Shown: piece after piece, positions 1-12,116 of the stretch
Numbering within the stretch: the stretch's first letter is position 1
Layout: each line of letters starts with the position of its first letter
Assembly: GCA_036250195.1 (NCBI GenBank)
Contig: JAVHZZ010000009.1
Location: forward strand, 98,586,271 to 98,650,270
DNA: 64,000 nt
Direction: 5' to 3'
Origin: Mixophyes australis
Lineage: Eukaryota > Chordata > Amphibia > Anura > Limnodynastidae
Notes under the pieces: generated by a model
The model's database searches: none
Told to the model about the DNA's origin: nothing
What the model saw: the letters and a program-made list of their open reading frames with translations, nothing else
Program-made: the position numbers and the translations under genes

Positions 1-91
1 TGACTATTTTGAATACAGTGTAGTAATGTAAAATACTTTGTTTAAACATTTTGCAGTTAATAATAGAAGTACCTCATTAAATTGTGTAAAT

Positions 92-1126
92 CAGGGGTGG
101 CCAAGCAATAACAGATGAAGAGCCCAAAAATATCTATATACACTGAAATAAGAGACAACTTTATATTTTATATGTGAGTTTATACATATAGTCAGTATAA
201 ACACATGCATACATGCCGTACACACATACATTGAAAATAGAACATAATTTACAGTATCTTGCTCAGTGAAAAAGAGGATATTCAACATTGCTAAAATTTG
301 CACAATACTCACCAAGTCAGTACAGCTCTGCACTGCACAGCTCTTACCTAGCTGCTATGTACAGTGGATGAGGATTCAAAAGGCTACTTATAGTCTCTTC
401 ACAGTAGCTCACACGGCAACTGCATACACAATCACTGGGGAAGTGGGGAAAAAAGTAATAAATGGCACTCAGACTTCGTCACATGCTCTTCAGATCTCTT
501 CATATGCCCCAAAGACCAAGTATCATGTGACCAGATCGCCCCCCATGCCATCAAACCTAACCAAATACACCTTGCATGACCATCAGACTTCCCCACATTC
601 CATCAAATCTCTCCACATGTCCCTTGAATTCCCATCAGCCTCCCACATACCACAAGCTCACCCCATGTGCCCCTTATATGCTATCAGACCACTCCACACG
701 CCCCGTTATATACCATCAGATCTCACCAAATGCCCCTTATATGCCATCAGACCTACCCAAATGCCATATCAGACCACCCTATATGCCCCATAAATGCCAT
801 CAGATTTTCTCACATGCCAATCAGCCCTTGCCACGTGCAATCAGATATCCTCAAATTTCATTAAATCTAACTACATGCCCCTTACAAGCTGTCACACTGT
901 CCACACAGAAGCTGGAGCACGTACAGAGGAAGGAAGGTGAACATGCGACACAATCTCTTTCCCCCTCCCTGATTGGATTGCCTGACACTGTGCCCTCCCT
1001 GCATTGCGCAGAGGTGGTTACATGACCAGGGATCAATTTACCCTGCCAGCGCACCATGTTCAGGTCTTGCTCCTGGCTGGGAGCCACATTTTAAAGTACA
1101 AAGAGCCACGGGTTGGCCAACACACT
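92..1126. mobile_element. hAT-like nonautonomous element
   Basis: The left end begins CAGGGGTGGCCAA and the right end reads GGTTGGCCAACACAC, so the termini are imperfect inverted repeats. Both are followed inward by an AGAGCC motif (left about 118, right about 1102). CAGGGGT termini are typical of hAT transposons. No intact 8-bp target duplication was found, so the copy is old or the ends are a few bases off. There is no transposase frame inside. The middle is a degenerate minisatellite (separate entry). Confidence 0.5.
463..880. repeat. Degenerate minisatellite, CCATCAGA/CATGCCCC motif
   Basis: The phrases CCATCAGA and (C)ATATGCCCC recur every 25-35 bases, for example around 545, 640, 685, 714, 745, 797 and 835, with irregular spacing and many substitutions. 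The frame at 266-793 is open because the repeat is pyrimidine-rich on one strand; it does not look like protein. The array lies inside the hAT-like element at 92-1126. Confidence 0.7.
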
Positions 1127-1287
1127 ATTCCTGGAAGGCCAGGACTGATTTCTGTGCATGCATTGTTAGCAATACGAAACGGTAGAGAAACTGTTTAAGT
1201 ATTTAAAGAGTTGATAATTAATTTTAATCATGAAAATAAAGTATTTAGGTTTTGTGAGACATTTTTAAAATTTGAGTTTGATACTAG

Positions 1288-3936
1288 TGGGGCAATTTCA
1301 CTTTAGAGCATTATCGAAACAATAGAATTATCCCTAGACGATTACATTTTTTCAAATCACCTTCAGACAACACATATAAACTAACATATATCAATCAGTG
1401 GAACAACATACTAGACAAATGCTCCTGTTGCCTAATGAGTCTCATTATTAAACAAAGAAAAGAGGAGCTAGGTTTACTCAATAAATAAATAAATGCTCTA
1501 AATAATAAATTAATTAATGAAGAGTATAGATTTGAAATTCCTATCACAGATAAATTTTAAAAATTGGATCAGGATACAGTATTGACTAACAAAACAGAAA
1601 ATAAAAAGGGATAGAATGGGCTATAGTATAGAAATCTTGAACATTCCTGTCTCAACAAATTGGATAGAAAAGTCACACATGGTCAGTACACAATTTAATG
1701 TTAACCTAATCTTACTTATCAACAGTATATGAAATTGAGTCTCCATCACCCAACCAAGAAATAACTAACATAAGCAAACATTACAAACAGTGAAGAAATA
1801 TATAAAACTGAACTAGATGATAAGGAGATGTATACACAAGCAGCAGGGAACAATTTAAATACTGGTAGACTACATATGGAGAATATAATCTCTAGTTTTA
1901 TAGAGAGAGATCCATATAGCCTAATTAAATGGTCAGAATTTCCCAATAAAACACAGAATTTGTTCACACCTAGGGTACACATACAACAAATTACACAAAA
2001 CAGATTTACTGAGGAACCACAAGACAGTCCAGATATACCCCCCTCTTTAATGTTTTTAGGGATGAATGTGATATAGAATATCTCAGCAAACTTGTCCATT
2101 AAAGGAATAACACCATTAAAAAGAAGATCTTCACAATCAGATGAGAAACACAAGAGGGAAAAGTCTAAAAAAATCTAAAACATTCCAAGATTCCAAAAAT
2201 AAACCCACAGGACAAATGGATATAAAAGGATTTTTTAACCTTGGTGACTTAAGAATTAAAATTTGCACCAATAAATAGAATGAATACGTTTCAAACATAT
2301 ATTTTTGTTTTGAGGGTCAACACTATCTACAGGTACAAGGTACTGCAATGGGGATCAAGAGTGCGCCCAGCTGTGATAACCTTTTATGAGTTGGTTGAAG
2401 GAGCAGGTTATTTGGTCTAACTGGTCGAAATACTGTTGGTCGAAAACTTGGTCCTTTGGAAATAATATATTGACAACATCATTTTTATATCGAAAGAAGG
2501 TGAAAGTGCCCCTTAGAAATTTGTCAAAGACATTGGGCCTGATGCATTAAGGAACTTTAATTAAGAAGTTTCTTATTTAAGTCTCCTGGACAAAACCATG
2601 TTACAATGGAAGGGGGTGAAAATTAGTTTTGTGTTTGCACATAAGTTAAATACTGACTGTTTTTTCATGTAGCACACAAATTTCAACTTTAAATTTCAGT
2701 GTACAAATAAGCTATAACGTATTTGTGTGCTACATGAAAAAACAGTAAGTATTTAACTTATGTGCAAAACAGAAAACTAATTTTCACCCCTTGCATTTTA
2801 ACATGGTTTTGACCAGGAGACTTAAATAAGAAACTTCTTAATATAAGTTTCTTAATGAATCAGGCCCATTGATATTAATGACAGTAACCTCCAATTCACC
2901 ACCATCATGAGTAAAGGGCATGGAATCTTTTTAGAGTTGGAAATTTCCATAGTTAACAGTAAAATTGCTACAAAAACTCACTTCAAGTCAGTTGACTGTA
3001 ACAGATGGTTGAACAACATTCCCGTAGGTCAGTTTACAAGATTGAGAAAGAATTGCTCCCATTTGGACAACTTCAGTTAAAAGGATTTGAAATTAAGATC
3101 ACAGGTTTTGGAAAAGGGTATAGGGAGTATAAAGTATAAGCAGCATTTTTACTAACAGAAAATAAGTATTGCAATTACTTATTGGAATATAAGAGCAGGA
3201 ATGACATTTAAATGGATCAAAATGCTTTTACATTTATACGCATTTTCAGAATCATCATTAAAGATTAAAAACATCATTAAAAAACACTGCCATCTTTTAC
3301 ATAAGGATGAACTGCTAAAAGATATATTACCGGCCAATCCAAAAGTGATCTTTTGAAGAGCACCTAACCTTAAACAGAAATTTGGTGTCAAGTCATTTAC
3401 CGAATACACAACTTGAAAGAATCAATTAGTATATAAAAATTACCAAGAAACAAGGTTTTTATAATTGCAACCAATGCATAAGTTGAAGAACTATAAATAC
3501 TTCTATGGTAAAACCACTCACACTTTTGTTTCCAATACAACTAAAGAGAAGTTTGGAGTGCAAAGTAAAATTACCTGTGATTCAATAGGGGTATTTTACT
3601 AGGTTGTATGCCCACGAGGACTATATTACATTGGGTGCACATTTCACAAAAATAAAGTCAGACTTTTTAGTCGAACACATTCGGAATATAAAACAAGATT
3701 TAGAAACTCAAAGTTTGTCTAATCACTTTAGAATCAATCATGACAGGAATCTCTTGCATCTTAGATTCAAGGAAATTCATTTGTTTGAAAAACATTGGAG
3801 AAGTGGTAACTTTAACAAAATATTGAACCAAATGGAAGCTAGATGGATCTATAAAATGCAAACTTTAATACCTCGAGGGTTGAATATAGATTTTGAGTTT
3901 TCATTCTTTTTTAGAATCTTATACAGAAATTATTAA
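1288..3936 (+). pseudogene. Penelope-like RT/GIY-YIG polyprotein, broken
   Basis: In a functional element this protein would copy RNA into DNA and nick the target. Visible parts: an N-terminal stretch starting WGNFTLEHYRNNRIIPRRL (from 1288); an RT motif GTAMGIKSAPS about 2339-2371; the catalytic box as YIDN at 2466-2477, where the usual YxDD has lost its second aspartate; a block with FLELEISIVNSKIATKTHF about 2930-2985; then RLRKNCS (about 3040). The nuclease has GLYYIG at 3618-3635, then EHIRNIKQDLETQSLSNHF and WIYKMQTLIPRGLNI in another frame (3604-3936). Several stops and at least one frameshift near 3640 make it a pseudogene. A MITE splits the RT at 2535. Confidence 0.8.
2535..2867. mobile_element. 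Palindromic MITE, GGGCCTGAT termini (copy 1)
   Basis: The element starts GGGCCTGATGCATTAAGG and ends in its near reverse complement. The two halves pair over most of the 333 bp, including the phrase TGTTTTTTCATGTAGCACAC and its reverse complement. It is flanked by ATT on both sides (2532-2534, 2868-2870), read as a 3-bp target duplication. It interrupts the Penelope-like RT, so it is younger than that element. A 3-bp duplication suggests a PIF/Harbinger-type origin. Confidence 0.85.
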
Positions 3937-4095
3937 TTGCTCTGTTAAAAAATGTACATCGCTAAAGGAGTTACAGAGGTTTTTTGTTTGAATATATGAT
4001 TTTCTGTTCACCTTAAGAAAAATCTATATTCTATTTAATTGTTCCTTTTTAGGCATAATAGTTTCATGTATAGACATACTGCTAGTATACACTTT

Positions 4096-4406
4096 GGGCC
4101 TGAGTCATTAAGGAGAATAAAGCATAAAAAAGGAGTAACATTTGCACCTGGGCAAAACCATGTTGTATTGGAGGGGGAGGTAAATTTAAAATGTGAGGCA
4201 GATTTATAGTTTGGGTAGGGCATGTCCTAGATCATCTTTATATTTCAATGTAATAATAAAGCTAGCAAGTATTTGTGTGCTAGATGAAAAAACAGCCAGT
4301 ATTTAACTTATGTACAAAATAATAAACTGATTTGCACCCCTTGCATTGTAACATGGTTTGTCCCAGAGAACATTTACTCCTTTGCTTGCCTTAATGACTC
4401 AGGCCC
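4096..4406. mobile_element. Palindromic MITE, GGGCCTGA termini (copy 2)
   Basis: Same family as 2535-2867: starts GGGCCTGAGTCATTAAGG, ends CCTTAATGACTCAGGCCC, flanked by TTT on both sides (4093-4095, 4407-4409). It shares the internal phrases AAACCATGTTG and GGGCATGTCCTAGATCA with the copies at 18088 and 28769. It lies in the 3' region of the Penelope-like remnant. Confidence 0.85.
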
Positions 4407-4839
4407 TTTATGAGTAACTCCTCTAAAATAGCATCCAATCTTTCTTTAGTTTGCAAGCTAAAGGAAGTAATATTTTTTACTCAGATGTTCCACTGTATAT
4501 ATATTTTATTAGATTTTGCATGGATGACAGATAGTATGGGTTTGAAACATATTCTGAATTTTTAATCATAATATTGTGTTTTATTTATTCATATTTTAAG
4601 AGGTACATATATAATTGGTAGGTTCTGTATTTGGATTTGACATAAATGGAATGCATATATTATTTTTATATTTTTTTACAATGCATTTGTTATTGTGTGT
4701 TTTAATTGCATACTGATACTAATGTATTTAACAATTTGATTTTCTGATAAGTATGTAAACAATGTGAACTCTGCAATCTTAACACAGACAGATTGAATGT
4801 CAATCATAGCATTCAAACACATTATATATATGTTCCGCA

Positions 4840-4895
4840 CTCTAACTATCCCCTGGTGAAATCTTTACGGCTAAACGCGTAGGGTTGGGCACTAC
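4840..4895 (+). other. ACGCGT motif, possible degraded hammerhead-like core
   Basis: The stretch reads CCCCTGGTGA, then about 12 bases, then TAAACGCGTAGGG. Penelope-like elements often carry a small hammerhead ribozyme with CTGATGA and GAAAC cores in their terminal repeats, commonly next to ACGCGT. Here both cores carry a substitution (CTGGTGA, TAAAC) and helix II is weak, so at most this is a dead relic. The position downstream of the Penelope-like ORF fits. Confidence 0.3.
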
Positions 4896-5059
4896 TCATG
4901 GACTGGTCAACTCTGGTGCTTCATACTGCTGCAGAAATTTGGAGTTTGGATACAGTTCCCTCAAGAACGCCGACTACATTTCTGATTGTTGTATAGACGA
5001 GATAATGGAGTCTGTTATTAGTCCGTTTGCATCTGTTATATTGTAAGTGCAATCTAAGG

Positions 5060-6270
5060 GTCAACCCTCTTTATAATGGAGGAGTATAGAGGCAATTTAA
5101 GAAAATTGGAGCAGATTGGTGTAAAATGGAGTAAGATATAGTACTGAAGGAACTTTTTATTCATTAAATGCTGTTATCTGAACAGCTTAAACTTTGTGGA
5201 ACAATTCAAATCCATCATTGATTTTTTGACATATTATGTCACTCATGCTGAACTAGTGATCGACAGTGGACTGAACTAACATCCATGCTCTGTATTTGAC
5301 CAAATAAGAGATATTAATCTTGGTGTTACAATCCATATCAGCAATTATATTTATAAACTGAATAATATTGGCACTGCATTTAGACCTATTTTACTGGTAG
5401 TTTATTTATTTAATTATTTTGTTTGTGTGTTATTTTTACGCTTCTTATTAATAGACATCTGTTTCTTTTGTATTTTTTAAACTTATTCTATCTTTATTTT
5501 TTTCCGTTACTCTACAATATTTTTCTTTTTTTTTGTTCAGTTTTAATATCATTTTTAATGAATAATTTAAAAAGAACATTAGTTTTTGTTTATCTTTTAT
5601 CCTTGAACAGTGGATGTGCTTCCTTAAGCGTCAAACTCCTATTTTAATTTAGTGAAATAGGTGCCACCTTATACCAAATGTCCATGTGTTGCCTACTTCA
5701 GACCCTGTAATCAGGACTGCCAGAAGCAGAAAAGCAGCAAAGCAGCAGCGCATCAAACCTCAAAGCAGTAATGCAACTAATTTGGTTGTTGAGACAGACA
5801 GTTTGAGCAAGGGTACAGAACAATGGGAAATACTTTGATAAGAAACTGGTGGGACAGCTGCATGATACACAAATATATGGATGCTAACAAATAATACTAC
5901 AAAATAATACATATTACATTGCAAAACTTACTATGATGACCCAAAACTCAATACATGCCTCTTAATACAAATAAAACTTTACTAAATATAATTCACAAAT
6001 AACTTTTAAGCCAAATCCCTAGCTTGTTACCTGTGTTTTGCTGCCTGCTGCTTCAACAGGAATTGGCTAACATGAAGTAGGTGGAGTTATTTGGTGTAAA
6101 TCACTGATCTGCAAGATTTTTTTTTAAACTTTGCTGCAATTTTTTAATTTTAAGTAAAAAATTAGGTTAGTCACAGCAAACAGAATTTCTGGCTTTTCTT
6201 ATACCTATAAATGCAAAGCATTTGCATGGAGGTATATCTAAACACTGGAAAGTGGACCTATGTATATGCA
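5060..6270. other. AT-rich stretch, no recognised gene
   Basis: No coding region is supported. The frame at 5423-5647 is a T-rich artefact. About 5656-6107 has weakly similar inverted edges (ACCAAATG…CCTACTTCA against its reverse complement near 6080), which may be an old MITE, but I could not fix its ends. Confidence 0.4.
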
Positions 6271-6277
6271 TGGTAGT

Positions 6278-7459
6278 TGTGAGGAAACGGGGTGCTACCG
6301 GACTGTGAATTTGTATTCATCACCCATTTCTAACACTTTAATGTACTTTTTAATCCTTGGCCCAGTCTAAGTATATACACCAGAGCATCGGTGTGTTATG
6401 TGTGTTATTATTTCATGTTATTAGGTACATTTTGCCATTGCTATTACCTGCAATATTGTATGTAGTATAAATATAAAGAATATTGCCATACTCTGTGAAA
6501 CTATAACAGGACAGCAACAGTCATTTTGCTAGTGTTAGCTAATGTAATTACCATTTATCTGAAATGTTCATTGTTATGATGGGCTACTTAGATTTGGTTT
6601 GTAATCAGAACAATGTCTGAGTTAACTAGTTGGTAGCCCATGTTAATTAGCTAGGTTAACAGGTAATATGAGAGGTAATGAGGTTAGAACTGGTAAATGA
6701 TATGCAATGTGCCTCCACAGTAATATATTGGGTGAAATAGCATGGGGAAATGTATCAATATGTATCAATATAAACGTTAGTGTATCAAAATGTATCACAG
6801 ATTCAGATGGCGTAACACTGCTGATACAATGTGTCAAAAGTCTTATTGTTTCATGTAAGCGTGCAGTGTCATTCCCTGGTGTAATATTGTAACCTCATGT
6901 TTAGTGTATCCAGCTAAAATAGCAAATTGAGTTAAGCTATTGTATTGTATAATCAAGGTAACAGGGACTAGCAGCTAGTGTCCCTGCTGTAAGAGGGATG
7001 TTTGAGACATTTGACCCTACTTCCTGTTTATACAGGGAAGAATATAGGGAGAGCAGAATGTCAAGGGAGCTATTCTAGCTTGGAGGATCCTGGTGTACAA
7101 GACATCAGCAAAAAGGACTCTGGGCCAGGCATTATGGTGCCGCTGGAGGGAACCCCACCAGCACAGGGTCGGTGTGAGCCAGTAACCCAGGCTGGGAGAC
7201 ACCATAACTGTTTTGCTAAACGGTAGTGGTAATATTGCTGGAGGATAAGACTCTGAAAGAGACCGAGATTATTACTTTGGAGTGCTGATTGCAAGAGGCT
7301 GCTGGAGGATACATGCTACTATTTACTCTGTAACTTGTGAATGTCTTGTGGTGTTGTGCTGTCGAATAAAGTCTTATTTTGGATATATTCTGGTCTACCC
7401 GAGCGAGTTGAATCCCACAGAGGGTAACTGCCATCCCAGCTAAGGTTGGTATCCTCACA
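6278..7459 (+). mobile_element. Solo LTR, 1182 bp
   Basis: The sequence starts TGTGAGGA and ends TCCTCACA, a perfect 8-bp terminal inverted repeat beginning TG and ending CA. GTAGT flanks it on both sides (6273-6277, 7460-7464), a 5-bp target duplication as made by retroviral-type integrases. An AATAAA signal at 7365-7370 lies 89 bp before the end, as expected for an R/U5 boundary and giving plus orientation; a TATA-like run is at 6466-6477. No gag, pol or env follows, so it is a solo LTR left by recombination. The 74-codon frame at 7002-7226 is not a gene. It could be Ty3/gypsy-type or endogenous-retrovirus-type; the LTR alone does not decide. Confidence 0.85.
7365..7370 (+). promoter_or_regulatory. 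Polyadenylation signal AATAAA in solo LTR
   Basis: AATAAA followed by a GT/T-rich stretch (GTCTTATTTTGG) lies 89 bp from the 3' end of the LTR, matching the usual position of the retroelement poly(A) signal. Confidence 0.6.
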
Positions 7460-7730
7460 GTAGTCAATAATCATATTTGCATAAAGGTAAATGTGATGCT
7501 CATCTGTATATTTTACGGTAAGTAATTGACCTTTGAGGGATCACAATTATTGCATTGTTTAAATTCTTTTTTCTTAGAACTTCCTCAAATAGTTAAACTA
7601 TGACCAAAAAGATTTAACACATGTGATTAACTACTCTAATTTGGCTCACATTTGCTGGCACTATATGCTGGAAGGATATTACATACTATTTAGACAGAAT
7701 GGATTGTTTAACCATAATGATACATCTATG

Positions 7731-7945
7731 TAGGTGCTCTGGTTTCCTCCCACATTCCAAAAACAACCTAGTAGGTTAATTGGCTGCTATCAAAATTGAC
7801 TCTAGTCTCTCTCTCTCCCTCTGTGTGTGTATGTTAGGGAATTTAGACTGTAAGCTCCAATGGGGCAGGGACAGATGTGAATGTGTTCTCTGTACAGCGC
7901 TTCGGAATCAGTGGCGCTATATAAATAAATGATGATGATGATGAA
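7731..7945 (+). mobile_element. tRNA-derived SINE, 5'-truncated
   Basis: This copy keeps the 3' two-thirds of a family that is full length at 41009-41350: GGTTTCCTCCCACA, TTAGACTGTAAGCTCCAATG, GGCGCTATATAAATAA and a GATGATGATGATG tail. The tRNA-like head with A and B boxes is missing. Confidence 0.85.
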
Positions 7946-7987
7946 TGAGTTTCATTAAAAGGCTTAATGGTTGATAACCAGTCATAC

Positions 7988-8750
7988 TGTAACTCCTGAA
8001 AACATAACTCCCTTGCCACATGCCGGCCCCGTGAGCGCCCTTACCCTCCTCCTACAGGCTGTGATTCTGGCATCATAGCCGCATCCATCCGATGGCGGGC
8101 ACCATCTTGCTCTCGGGTCTGTGCATGCACAGACCCGCTTCTCTTCTTCAGACCTCGCACTCGCTCCTCATTGGCCACAACCTCTTGGAGGGGTATTCAA
8201 AGCACCTGAGTCTTCTGTCAGGTGCCTGTTCTTTGTGCTCATTACCTTCTAGCAGTTAGGACCTGGCTCATTTTCTCCCTCCTCCTGCTGTTCCAATGAC
8301 TCTATTGTTACCATCCTGAGTTACCACCATTGTGTTCAGCTACAGTTCTGCCTCTCCAGCCCGCTGGCTATATTGAACTCCTGCTGTTCCAGTGACTCCA
8401 TTACTACCATCCTGAGTTACCGTCATTGTGTTCAGCTACAGCTCTGCCTCGCCAGTCCAATGGCTATATTGAACACCTAATGTTCCAGTGACTCCATTTG
8501 CTACAATCCTGAGTTAACTCCTTAGTGTACAGTACTCGATTGTTTTCTCTGTTCCCAGCTCCTCCGAATCAATCTGCCTGGTACTCCCTCAAGGGGCTGC
8601 GATCTGTGGGATAGGGGCTGCTAAGACCATACCTCCTTGCGGGGGTTCCTGGTGAAAACCACCTACTCATTAGACTCTGCGCCCTTGGGTGAGTCATGCC
8701 AAATCAGGCAGATTCAGGGGATTCCTAGGTCATCCTCGGCAACCGTGACA
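7988..8750 (+). mobile_element. LTR-like repeat, ~763 bp
   Basis: It starts TGTAACTCCTG and ends CCGTGACA, and resembles the LTR at 19470-20229 in length and layout: GC-richer than its surroundings, internal repeats, then a CCTGGTGAA motif about 130 bp before the end. Flanking bases show only a 3-bp TAC match, so the ends are less certain than for the 19470 copy. No primer-binding site or pol follows, suggesting a solo LTR. A 96-bp tandem repeat lies inside. Confidence 0.55.
8282..8520. repeat. 96-bp tandem repeat, about 2.5 copies
   Basis: The phrase CTGCTGTTCCAGTGACTCCA recurs in variant form at about 8285, 8381 and 8477, a spacing of 96 bp. Each unit includes ATCCTGAGTTAC and GTGTTCAGCTACAG; the third is cut short. 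It sits inside the LTR-like repeat at 7988-8750. Confidence 0.8.
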
Positions 8751-8759
8751 TACCTATAG

Positions 8760-11209
8760 CATAAAATAAACACATTGATAAGTTTTGGCAAATGAGAATC
8801 AGTTTAATTAATAGGAAAGAAATGTTTGGTGGAGGAGAAAGCACAAGCTGCCAGCTAGAACCAATACCAAAATACCACAAGGAGGGCATCCACCCTCTCG
8901 GTATAAATCAACATTTATACAGAGAGGGACATTTTTCTCCCAGTAATGCACCCTTAAAATGACCAGGTATCCATCCACCTCCTAGGCTGACGTAACACAC
9001 CAACAAACAACACCGAGGACGGTGCCTGTAACCTAAAGCCTGACCTTTCGAAGGGATGCAGACTCTTCAACTGAAAAACTGTGCACCCATCAGGTACTGG
9101 CCTCTGTCTGCCAATGCTTTCTGGCCATAACATAACTCACCAAACCCACAAAATTGGGGGCACATTGCCTTACCTTCAATATCCAATTAGGAGCCATGCA
9201 ACAACCACAGCACCACAAGGACTGGCACCCAGAACCACTGCAACACAAGGTCCACAGACCTGATAGACAGCACTCACCATCTACCACAAGCAAGCATTGG
9301 CACCCAAAGCATTCATCAACCAACAAGTTCATAAGTTCACAGGATATTTATGACCAGGTCAGCTAAGAAACTCCCATTGTGACATGACTTAGATGTTTTC
9401 AAGTAATCCTGTCATGTCGTGTTTTCGAAACCCTTTCATGGATAGGATCCTATACCAGACCTGATCCCAAACCTCAGTCTATTAATCTCCTTCGAGCGGA
9501 TGACCATCCCTCTCTTGTAAGACTGGCAATAATGGAGTTTTAGGGGTTGACTCAGAGTCGGACTTACTCCAGAAGTCTTCCATGTTTTTGGCACTTGCTC
9601 CTGTTTGCATATGGTGAGGAGGGATGTGGGAGGGAAGGGGAATTTAAACTTAGGCTGAGTACACTAAATGTGTGTTCACACAAATATAACTCATACAGAT
9701 CTGCAGAAACAAGCATATACGCCTGTTAGGAGGCGTATATTTTGCACCCACTATAGGGAAGGTTCAAGTATGTGTTGATGTTGATTTAATATACACCAGG
9801 CACATATGCTGCTGATACAGGTCTGGATAGATCTTGTTGCATACGGCTCTAAATATGGACATAAGTTTCCTTGTATTCTGTACTCCGTTGGGGTCATTTC
9901 AAAATTATGATGGCACAGTGTATTTTTTTGGGCGCAAATGCACCAATTTGGTCATCATGTGTATACCTCCCTTATACTATTTTAAGTGCATCCATCCAGA
10001 TGCCTTGTAACAATTTTGGCATCTGTGGATCATGATAGGAACACATATGCAAAGTACTTTCTGCTATTACTTTTTGACCATCCCCTTAATTATTTATAAC
10101 TTTCCCTTTTTACCACAAAAAGTTTTTTTTTGCTGCAACTCACTTATGTCTGGAATATATTATGAGAGTAAGAGCCAACAAGGGATGTTATTATTTCTTT
10201 TCACATGTATTCGTATTAATGTTTTAAAAAGCAAGCAAAGCCACTATATGACATTAATAAAGTATAAATATCATGGAGTGGAAAAATGTATTTTAAATAT
10301 AGTAACTTGAGGGTTTATACTTAATTAAATATATGCACTATTCTATTTTTTACTCCCCCGCAGCAGACTGCCATATTAGGAGGGTGGTCCTACTCTAAAT
10401 TAGCAAGCAGAGAGTGACTGACAACTTGACAGATTTGCTTTGCAGAAATACACAGTTCTCTGTTAGTTCATATACATGAGTAAGGCAATTAATATAACAA
10501 TTGCTTAAATCACTGCGGTCCCACCTTTCTGATCTGTCCATTGTCCATCAGTGCACCGTTCTAAAGACATAGTAAGAAGGTTTTAGCTGTTTGAAGTAGA
10601 GTGGGGATGTAATACTTTACTTTATAACAGAGCTGCAGTGGGACATTTAACCATGTATTTTTCCCTTTATATTTCATATCTGAAAATTTTAATTTATGGC
10701 CCTAGTAATCTTTTAATTTCAGTGGTTAATATGTGCATATGAATGCACTTTTTCATATGAAATACACCTAAATAGTGCAAAGGGGATCCCATTAAAAGCA
10801 ATAGTAGATGCCCATTCATTGCTACCTCATGGGACAAAAGTCAAGGTTAGACTATTAAGGTATGTTAGGCAACATCAATTCTAGTCACACATTGCTGTGG
10901 ACAACTGACATCACACAAGGTATTTTCTGATCTGTGCAGCTCTTCTCTTCAGACGGAGTGTTTTTTTTGCTTTGGGTTAAGGCACTAAGTTGACACAACA
11001 ACCTATGTCTCTATCCAGATCCCATAAATAGGCACATAACAGCACAAAAGAAAAAAGAATGAATTTTCACTGTGAGCCATGATAGCTAGACAAGGATGTT
11101 TTATTGCTTTTTTAAATTATCGATCTATTCACATATCACATCTTCCCTCTAATTATATGGAAGAGGTTAAATGATGATTGGCACAGTGTTATTAAACGTA
11201 TGTAACGTG

Positions 11210-11257
<48 letters not shown>

Positions 11258-12110
11258 CATTACATGAGGGAAAAGATGTACATTGATTTATTTATACACT
11301 GTACTATTTGATGAGCTGTTCAGGAACAAGTAATGGGATAACAAAAAAGAAAGGTTAGAGAAATGAGACAGCTGACAATGAAGATAAGATTTTATTTTAG
11401 AAAAGCCGACCATTTTTTTTAGAACTCCATTAAAGTTACATTGACACTGACTTTTCTCTGCTGGCTGACAGTGATGTTTGGCAGATAAACCATAATATTC
11501 TACCTACATACTTGCCATTTACTTGGATCAGTTAAACTACCACATTAAGATTTAAATTGGTTTGTTCATAAAGATTGTTTTATTCAGTTTTATTGCAAAA
11601 CCACAAACCTTATTAGCTCTGATACAATTACTCACATCAAATGCAGTGTGGTGTCTAGTTAATAGGCTAGAAAGGATAGCAATTACTTTGTAAAACAGAA
11701 ATAGCAATAGATGCTTAGACTTTAGAGTACTTTGATTTATTGGCCTGTATGGATCCTCCTGCAACTTTAACTAAAGGCATTGCTTTATCTTTTTTTTTTC
11801 CTTCTGTGCTTTTCAAATGTGACATAGTGTTATGTGGCGGTTTTGTCTAATTTATTGTATTCTGTAACAGAAACATTCTGTAACAGAAATAAAGTCATCA
11901 GGAGGTAGAAAATTCCTTTATCTCAATGACCAGCGTGGTTTTGCACCTTCGGAACCAGGCCAATTTTTATGTTTTTTAGATGCTTCTGTTTAACAGGAAA
12001 TAACGCTTTCTTTTGTTGGTATATTGAAATGCATACATATTTTATGCGAAAATTAGTAAAGAAATAAATAAATCTGTTATTTTTTCCAAAGTTATTTTTA
12101 GGCAATAAAT
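8760..12110. other. Unassigned repeats and AT-rich DNA
   Basis: 8820-9540 is GC-richer and reads like part of an unidentified interspersed repeat, but no terminal repeats or protein signature could be fixed. A short palindrome (ATACGCC…GGCGTAT) lies about 9716-9740. From about 9880 the DNA is AT-rich with no recognisable feature except the (TA)n run at 11212-11257. Confidence 0.4.
11212..11257. repeat. (TA)n microsatellite
   Basis: About 20 uninterrupted TA dinucleotides follow a GTATGTA lead-in. Confidence 0.95.
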
Positions 12111-12116
12111 ACAAAC

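Larger units (their letters stand above)
1280..5060 (+). mobile_element. Penelope-like retroelement remnant
   Basis: The whole block reads as a decayed Penelope-like element on the plus strand: N-terminal region from about 1288, reverse transcriptase about 2280-3120, GIY-YIG-type nuclease about 3430-3936, then a 3' region to about 5050 containing an ACGCGT motif. Two palindromic MITEs were inserted later, at 2535-2867 (inside the RT) and 4096-4406 (3' of the ORF). The outer limits are estimates. Confidence in the superfamily is high because RT and nuclease signatures occur in the right order. Confidence 0.8.

Noticed and set aside
266..793. 175-codon plus-strand frame
   Set aside because: It lies over a degenerate minisatellite, with a biased His/Pro/Thr composition from the repeat; there is a second open frame on the same strand over the same bases.
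1200..1260. Second hammerhead core upstream of the Penelope-like ORF (TTGATAA…GAAAA)
   Set aside because: AT-rich match with altered core and no stable helix II; expected by chance.
7002..7226. 74-codon frame with a GPGIMVPLEGTPP segment
   Set aside because: It is inside the solo LTR; U3/R sequences of LTRs often contain such short frames, and no start context is visible.
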